64,000 nt of DNA, taken from contig CM068367.1 of assembly GCA_034769895.1 (NCBI GenBank), forward strand, positions 111,460,654 to 111,524,653, in the 5' to 3' direction. The position numbers and the translations under genes were made by a program. Shown here in pieces: positions 58,383 to 64,000 of this stretch. Source of the stretch: Magicicada septendecula (lineage: Eukaryota; Arthropoda; Insecta; Hemiptera; Cicadidae). The notes beneath the pieces are model-generated. The model saw only the letters and a program-made list of their open reading frames with translations, had not been told where the DNA came from and did not search any database. Numbering within the stretch: position 1 is the stretch's first letter; each line of letters starts with the position of its first letter.

Positions 58383-58700
58383 TGTTATGACGGTCTCACG
58401 GATCGCCGAATTGTACAGTGAAAACAAAATACAGACACCAATGAAGTCACTAATAACCAGCTTTAAGTAGTCAGAAACAACAACTTCAAATCAACAAGGT
58501 ACTCTCAAACAATAATTCTAGTTAAATTTGTCCACACTCAATAATAATGTCAACCATTAGAGTTCCGCACTAATTATAACACAGTAACCACTTTCCACTA
58601 ATCAGCAACAATCACTTGATCCGCACTCTACAATTCGCCAGATGTAACTAACTTTTAAGCCGGTCGGAGTTGGTTATATAGGTCCCGCAGATGTTACAGA
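58383..58700 (-). mobile_element. Solo-LTR-like relic, truncated
   Basis: Same family as 32909-33401. On the minus strand it keeps the TATA region (CTATATAACCAACTCCGACC), GCCGGC-like part and the GACCGTCATAACA end; its 5' side is cut at about 58700, where LINE sequence begins. Confidence 0.62.
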
Positions 58701-58989
58701 ATGTGTGTGGTATATGGTCGAGTATAAACGATTCTAAAGAGCTGGAAAAATAGTGCCAGAAAAAATGGAACTTAAAAGAATATTAGCAAAAGAAAATATG
58801 ACAATGGTAAAGACCTATTCATATCGTCATAAGTAAGGAAGGATATAAACAGAAATGTCCATACGGACACAGAGGAATGACTATTATAAATACCTTGTGA
58901 AAAGAGGTCATAAGGGCACGATGAAAACAGAGGAATAGAAGGATACGAGGACGAGAATACAAGGAATTGGTCGTTAATTCCCAACGAAC

Positions 58990-59594
58990 CTGAACCAGTA
59001 TTAAATTACATAAAAATTAATTAAACAGCTGGCTAATGAGGAATCGCTTCTGTATAGATCCGAAAAACTGAATCGCATATTTTACACATTACAAAAAGCT
59101 CTTAACGGAGACGAGCTACTGGAAAAACGAGCAGAGGTCTGCATTACGTAATCCTCAAAAAAAAAAGATAGATGACTGTAAAACCTAAGTGGGCTATAAA
59201 GATGGCAGTGTCTCGTTGGAAAGACGCTAAACTAAGACATGAAAAACGAAATTGGAGAAAAAATTGGGGGTAAAACCGATGACGACCAGACTGGTTTTAC
59301 GGCAGCAGAAAGATCATCGATAGGTAACAGGTAATCGATAGGTAGGTATGTGTGTGTGGGGGGGGGTGCGTGCTATAGCACAGTAGCAGTAATGGGAGCG
59401 AAACTGGCAAAAACGACGCAATCTTTCTTTTTACAGATCTTAAAAAGCCGGATTCGATACGTACAACGAAACTATGGGAGGTCATACAAGTGCCAGCAGT
59501 ACCCAGCAGCTTGGTAAAAGGCGTGATAAATCTACTCACAAAGTAAAATATAAGATTCATGTTTAATCTGGTATCCAAGTCACTTGATCGAATT
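58990..59594 (+). pseudogene. LINE fragment (RT fingers and palm start), cut by a PLE unit
   Basis: Reads DDQTGFTAAERSSIG (the EQsGFr.gRStiD motif of LINE RTs) and then NDAIFLFTDLKKPDSIRTTK, LWEVIQVPAVPSSLVKGVIN and LLTK, the LLFIDLkKAYDSIpr..LWe.L motif. Frames broken, with a (TG/GGGG) low-complexity insertion around 59345-59370. The LINE stops abruptly at 59594 where the Penelope-type repeat starts. 58701-58989 may belong to the same LINE but shows no motif. Confidence 0.8.
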
Positions 59595-59651
59595 AATAAA
59601 TTATTTTACCTTCAATTATCCGCCTTGTGACTTCTTGTAAATCTCGTCTAT

Positions 59652-59683
59652 GACGCGTTTCGGAGACTATGCTCCATCATCAG
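59652..59683 (-). ncRNA. Hammerhead ribozyme core (intact)
   Basis: Minus strand: CTGATGA-T-GGAG-CATAGT-CTCC-GAAACGCGTC. All core positions fit, with a 4-bp stem II and a GUC cleavage site. Confidence 0.82.
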
Positions 59684-59789
59684 ATATTAAAATAAAGAAT
59701 AAAACTATATCACTCTTTCGAGATCGTTACATAATAAAAATGTCAAATTTTCATATGAACCGTACGCGAATTTGGTGCGCACCCGTTTC

Positions 59790-59936
59790 ATGAATGATTT
59801 GGAGGAGTTTGAAATTTATAGTGCATACGCAAACCTAAGCAGTCGCGATTTCGTGTTAAATGACCAACTGAACTTTAGATCCAACCGCTTGTACGATACC
59901 GCCATGAGTCTGCTCGCTAAGACTACGATAAGGTAG
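59790..59936 (+). pseudogene. Penelope protein C-terminal fragment
   Basis: Forty-eight codons to a TAG at 59934-59936: MNDLEEFEIYSAYAN, SRDFVLNDQLNF, SNRLYDTAMSLLAKTTIR. It parallels the C-terminus of the element at 26130 (ALEEYEIYKAVKINSDFVLN...LYDTAILAHGRR), about half of the residues being the same. The preceding GIY-YIG catalytic part is absent. Confidence 0.88.
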
Positions 59937-60068
59937 CAACCGCTCAGTAGCAGATTGAACTTGAACGGGTGCGCACCCAAATTCGCGTACAGTTCATATG
60001 CAAATTTGACATTTTTATTATGTAACGATCTCGAAAGAGTGATATAGTTTTATTTTTTATTTTAATAT

Positions 60069-60100
60069 CTGATGATGGAGCATAGTCTCTGAAACGTGTC
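60069..60100 (+). ncRNA. Hammerhead ribozyme core (second arm)
   Basis: Plus strand: CTGATGA-T-GGAG-CATAGT-CTCT-GAAACGTGTC. Compared with the other arm, the stem II closing pair becomes G-U and GCGUC becomes GUGUC. Confidence 0.78.
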
Positions 60101-60157
60101 ATAAACGAAATTTACAAGAAGTCACAAGGCGGATAATTGAAGGTAAAATAATTTATT

Positions 60158-60489
<332 letters not shown>

Positions 60490-60590
60490 ATAATTCACTT
60501 AATTATCTTTCCCGATAAAATATTAGCTTTTTACAGGTTTCTGTCAGATAATTATATCATCATTCTTGTAAAGCTGTATTGTTTTAATTG

Positions 60591-61001
60591 AGACTGTGTG
60601 TAACCTGATTGGTTAGTGTGTTTTGCCAGCCCTATACCTATATGTTTTGCTCACCCTGTGAGGGCTTTTTTTGTCTTTTTAATGTAACACGTTATGTGAT
60701 TGGTTGACTAACGATTTATAAGTATACTCGGGACAGCAATGAGGGTCCTTTCCATGTTTTAATTGACTAAAGTTAACTTGGCAATATAAAGTTGATAATA
60801 TAAAGTCAGCTTGACAATATAACTCTCTTAAATCAATGCCCATGTGAAACGAAAATCTGATATCAAGTCCTTGTTCTAGGATTATAGTTTCCAGAACTTT
60901 TTTTGATTTAACATGCTCAGTTTGTTTTGCATTTTAAATTTAAATAGCATTTAAAAATAAATACAATTATTAATCGATTAATAAAAAATAAATATAGGTC
61001 T
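60591..61001 (-). repeat. Dispersed repeat family C, third copy
   Basis: Reverse complement of 49337-49740: TAACCTGATNGG, GGACAGCAA, TTGACTAA, CAATATAACTCTCTTAAA and GAAACGAAAATCT are shared. A TATA-like TTTATAAGTATACTCGGGAC lies at 60714-60735. Confidence 0.85.
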
Positions 61002-61559
61002 AATAATAATAATAATATTTCCTTTCGGTACCTTCCAGATAGTTTAAAAGTTAAACAGCATAGACGGCCTTATTTAGCCATTAGGAGTACAAAGAAGGCA
61101 GTGTGGAAAGCACTAGGCTTCATCTACCTACAGTTACTCCGAATTTGATTCCTAGTTCTTCACATTTTTTACTGACATGTTCTTTCCATCTAATTTTTGA
61201 TAGGATTCTATGTCTGATATTATATGAATATTCTTTCTACGAGTTAATATTTTTATACTCATAGTTCATGCAAAGGGATTCATGTTTAACACGCTTCACG
61301 GTAACAAACGCATGCTATATTAATAATAATTACTAATCTCTTCCCCCAAACGCATTCTGACGACACATTTAGCTGTAGGATTTAAAATTAATTTGTGTCC
61401 TTGCGTAAAAATGTGTTTTAATTTTATTACGACTATACGTTCATTAATTTACTTTCTGTTTATAAAATTATTTATTTACTGTTAAGCAATAATACGTTTA
61501 ATTTACACTACGTAACTAAGGAAACGAACTCAATTTTGTTCACTTTATTTTCGAAATTG
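61002..61559. other. No gene recognised
   Basis: (TAA)n at ~61000-61018; rest AT-rich without features. Confidence 0.45.
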
Positions 61560-62165
61560 GCACGGATCAGTCATCATCATCTTCGCTCTCTGTCTTAAGT
61601 AATTGTGTTCCGTCTTCAAGTAAGTATCTTATCATCTTTCTCTTTTCTTTGGTCGTCCTGCAATCCCTCCCTTTTCGCTTTGGTTTTGAGAGCGCGTTTA
61701 GATATTATTTGTTATCCAACTTTTCTAAGCGCTATTTTCTTTTTGTTGATGATATTTTAATTTTTGGATTTAATTCATGTCTTGATTTGTAATTTTATCA
61801 ACTCTTTTACATTCTTTCAGGTCTCCTAGAAATTCAAATCGGAAGAGTGTACTTCGTTTTCAGTATCGTGGTCGTAAACCTACCTTACTAGCATAAAATT
61901 TAATTGTAGCATCTGGTCACACTATAATCTTAAGGGTTTTATTGATGGTTCTACATATCGTTTTTTTAAATATTTTATTATCTATGTCCCCCTCGTTATT
62001 AGACTAGCAATATTACCCGAACAGCTATAGAAATTTGCTTGAGCCAACGTTTGGTTGTTAAAAATTATTTTCAATCTTACTGGTTCTTTTCCTTTGAAAA
62101 TCATCTTAGATTTATTTTTGGACATTTTTACACTATATTCGTCACATATGTACATATTATTATCT
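61560..62165 (-). pseudogene. LINE 3' fragment
   Basis: Minus strand, from right: VKMSKNKSKMIFKGKEPVRL, IIFNNQTLAQ, EGDIDNKI, VDKITNQDMN, GIAGRPKKRE, ending in GATGATGATGA at 61572. These match the KTKaMaFkGKePVR.Ki.inn..leQv, DiDnKl, DkirN.dir and GRP.KRw motifs of the RTE/CFDP2-like LINEs. Frames broken. Confidence 0.8.
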
Positions 62166-62194
62166 GATTAATTACAAATCACAGTAACCTATGA

Positions 62195-62520
62195 AATAAT
62201 CAATGGGACGACCAAAAGAGACTTGTCCTTCACTACAGACCCCACGGTGTATCATGGAAGACTCCATAGCCGTATTGCACCTCCTCCTTCTTCCCCGGCT
62301 GTAACAGGTCTTCTGGTCCGTGGCCTCCTTCAGTTCTTCCAACGAAGCTAATCTCTAGCATCACTTACCAATTTACCACCTTCGTCGATTCTTCGTCAGT
62401 TTGCTTCGTATGTTATCTCACCAGCATGTTCTAGGTTTTCCTCTACACATCTATTCTATTTTTCTACCTCTTTCGCACTTGATGATTGTCCATTCTTTCC
62501 ACGCCTCCCTCACTTGTATT
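62195..62520 (-). pseudogene. LINE tail fragment
   Basis: Minus strand reads KCERGRKIE and RGKPRTCW-DNIRSKLTKN, recalling the GRPktrW.DdIr..L tail of another insect LINE group. Short and broken. Confidence 0.5.
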
Positions 62521-62609
62521 TTCCTGTAGTCTAATATGTTCGGGTCCTTAAATAGTTGTTGTGGTCCGAAGTACCGCCGCTACTGGTGAACGTGGTGCTA
62601 CCGCTTGAA

Positions 62610-62830
62610 GAGTCATCGAGTCGACGCTGCACGGAAGGGGAGCCGACCGAGCTACACGAGGAAAGCCGACTGACTCCACGGAAAGGGGCCCGGCCGGCGC
62701 TACAAGAAGGGGGAGCCGACCGAGCTACTCGTACCGACTGACTGCACGGAAGAAGACCGGCCGACGCTGCGAAGAAGAGTAACCGACTGGCTGCACGTGA
62801 AGGGAGCCGACCGACGCTACACGGTAGATT
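62610..62830. repeat. GC-rich degenerate minisatellite
   Basis: Five or six imperfect units built of CCGACTGACTGCACGGAAG and GGGAGCCGACCGAGCTAC blocks. It stands out sharply in GC content from the AT-rich surroundings. An open frame on the plus strand (62556-62741) covers it but is not convincing as a protein. Confidence 0.75.
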
Positions 62831-63615
62831 AGTATATATGTATTGTAGTTATATATTGTATTATGTATTGTATTTATGATTTGTATTTATCAGTTTTTAC
62901 GTATGACGTTCTGCATATGTACGGTATATATATACACTTAAAAAAATAAAGCAGACAAATATACATATGCTTAAAATTGAAAAAATGAGATATATACCTA
63001 TGTATGCAGGTACACGTACGTCTGTTTTTTGGGAGTCAAAGGCTGGTAATGGGTACCGAACTGAGGATTCGGTTAATGCTCACTGGTACTGACGAATGAG
63101 TCAGAGCTCGAGCTAGCCAGCTCGAGTCAGCTCTGCCAGCAAACCCTACTTCCAACGTCCATGTTCGTGACTCCCGGGCAATGCTTTCTGTACGCACAGA
63201 GAGTAGCTGATGGAAGAGGGTGCAACGCGATTCTACAATCTGCAATATTTGGTTACGAGATTGTGTGACAGGTGAAAATAAAATTTGTAATTTCAATTTT
63301 AAATTGTGATCTGCGTTTTGCTTTGTGTAATAAAGGGCTTATTGATTATAAAATTACAATATGCATTTTCATTTTATCTTATTTTTGTTTATGTAATAAT
63401 AAGTTCTATTATTTTAAAAGTTTTTTTGTGGCAGTACCACTTGATTCACTGACTTAAACTGTCGTATCAAGAATATAGGGCTGGTTAATTTAAATAAGTG
63501 GGCAGACTTCTGGGCATGTTCTGTGTAAGTTATTTATAGATTACAGTATAATTTGCAATGAATGAAGCGAGTCCTTATTATACAATTCGAAAATTTGTGC
63601 ACTTTTGTGGCCCAA
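62831..63615. other. No gene recognised; small hairpin
   Basis: A stem AGAGCTCGAGCT-AGCC-AGCTCG(AGTC)AGCTCT lies at about 63104-63137. The open frame 63036-63296 (minus) is unrecognised. Confidence 0.45.
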
Positions 63616-63657
63616 CTGATGATGGCGGTAGAACATTTATGTGCCGAAAACATATTA
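63616..63657 (+). ncRNA. Hammerhead-like core, weak
   Basis: CTGATGA-T-GGC-(long middle)-GCC-GAAAACATATT. CUGANGA and GAAA fit, with a 3-bp stem II and a larger loop; the cleavage triplet would be AUU. It resembles PLE ends of the GCCGAAACATGTT type. No coding remnant nearby. Confidence 0.4.
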
Positions 63658-64000
63658 CCTTTTGGTTAATTAACAAATAAATTTTTCATTGGAAAATTTT
63701 AGGTATTCCGTTTGTAACGTTTTTACAAAAGTATGATGCATCATTTGGTTGCAATTTGCAACAGAACTCGTTCATAGTTACCGTGGTTACCGTGGAAACA
63801 TAATCGTATCTAACCGGTCACAAAGAATATACATTTGGTTTAGGCTACGTTTTGTACTTTAAGTGGTAATATGAATTTATAAAGTTAATGGCGTCTTTTC
63901 AGTCTACGGAAAACGCGAGGGTTATCGAACATATAAGTCAATGAATCCCATACGTGGTAAGTTTACAAGGCTTTTTCAGTTTCAAGCTATTTTTGTGATG
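63658..64000. other. No gene recognised to the window end
   Basis: AT-rich, with a GTTACCGTGGTTACCGTGG direct repeat at 63778-63797. Confidence 0.4.

Larger units (their letters stand above)
59595..60157 (+). mobile_element. Miniature Penelope-like unit with inverted terminal repeats
   Basis: Arms 59595-59787 and 59964-60157 (about 193 bp) are inverted copies with around 5% difference, enclosing 176 bp. Each arm has a hammerhead core. The centre encodes the C-terminal end of the PLE protein (59790-59936). PLE terminal repeats can occur in direct or inverted order; here nearly the whole coding region is missing. Confidence 0.88.

Overview
The window is AT-rich, intron-poor and gene-poor DNA from an arthropod nuclear genome, most likely an insect. 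The evidence is the set of element families present: ZMYM/TTF-type hAT transposons, mariner-type transposase fragments, insect-style LINE remnants that repeat the same reverse-transcriptase tail (YADD, LLYGSE, GRP.RW), Penelope-like retroelements (PLEs) with GIY-YIG endonuclease, a Helitron with a CTAG end, and long (TG)n tracts. The exact order cannot be fixed from sequence alone; a cockroach- or termite-like genome is an impression only. I recognise no intact host protein gene. The only candidate host RNA gene is one tRNA-Glu(CTC), on the minus strand at 44577-44648.

Layout. 1-4431: dispersed repeat, a 90-bp-arm hairpin (1595-1785), and one unrecognised coding-like stretch (2689-3105). 4432-5812: a short hAT with exact 8-bp target duplication. 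5813-9331: AT-rich, gene-free, with a degenerate ~180-bp tandem repeat. 9332-14466: a 5.1-kb hAT with exact 8-bp target duplication and an almost readable transposase (minus strand); it is invaded by a 1.1-kb TIR element that itself contains a tRNA-derived SINE. 14603-24700: mariner fragments leading into a compound satellite (monomer ~157 bp), with a ~2-kb block that includes a non-autonomous Helitron duplicated about 4 kb apart.

25800-29035: a nearly complete PLE (minus strand) between two 423-bp direct terminal repeats that differ at about two positions, each with a hammerhead-ribozyme core. 29100-44400: solo-LTR-like relics, LINE tails, a hammerhead-bearing palindrome and a second PLE tail in which the hammerhead core overlaps the last codons. 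44577-44648: the tRNA. 44925-46020: a purine-rich minisatellite. 46-56 kb: AT-rich ground enclosed by a ~810-bp, >99% identical inverted repeat (48514-49326 / 55053-55862). 56-64 kb: more LINE tails, a miniature PLE unit with inverted terminal repeats and two hammerheads (59595-60157) lodged in a LINE reverse-transcriptase fragment, a 161-bp (TG)n tract and a GC-rich minisatellite.

Nothing here works as a gene cluster. The main biological signal is the repeated hammerhead core (CUGANGA - stem II - GAAAC..) at about ten places, several of them tied to PLE coding remnants. The hammerhead-PLE link is known; the arrangements (inverted pair, palindrome, core overlapping the coding end) are the part worth a second look.
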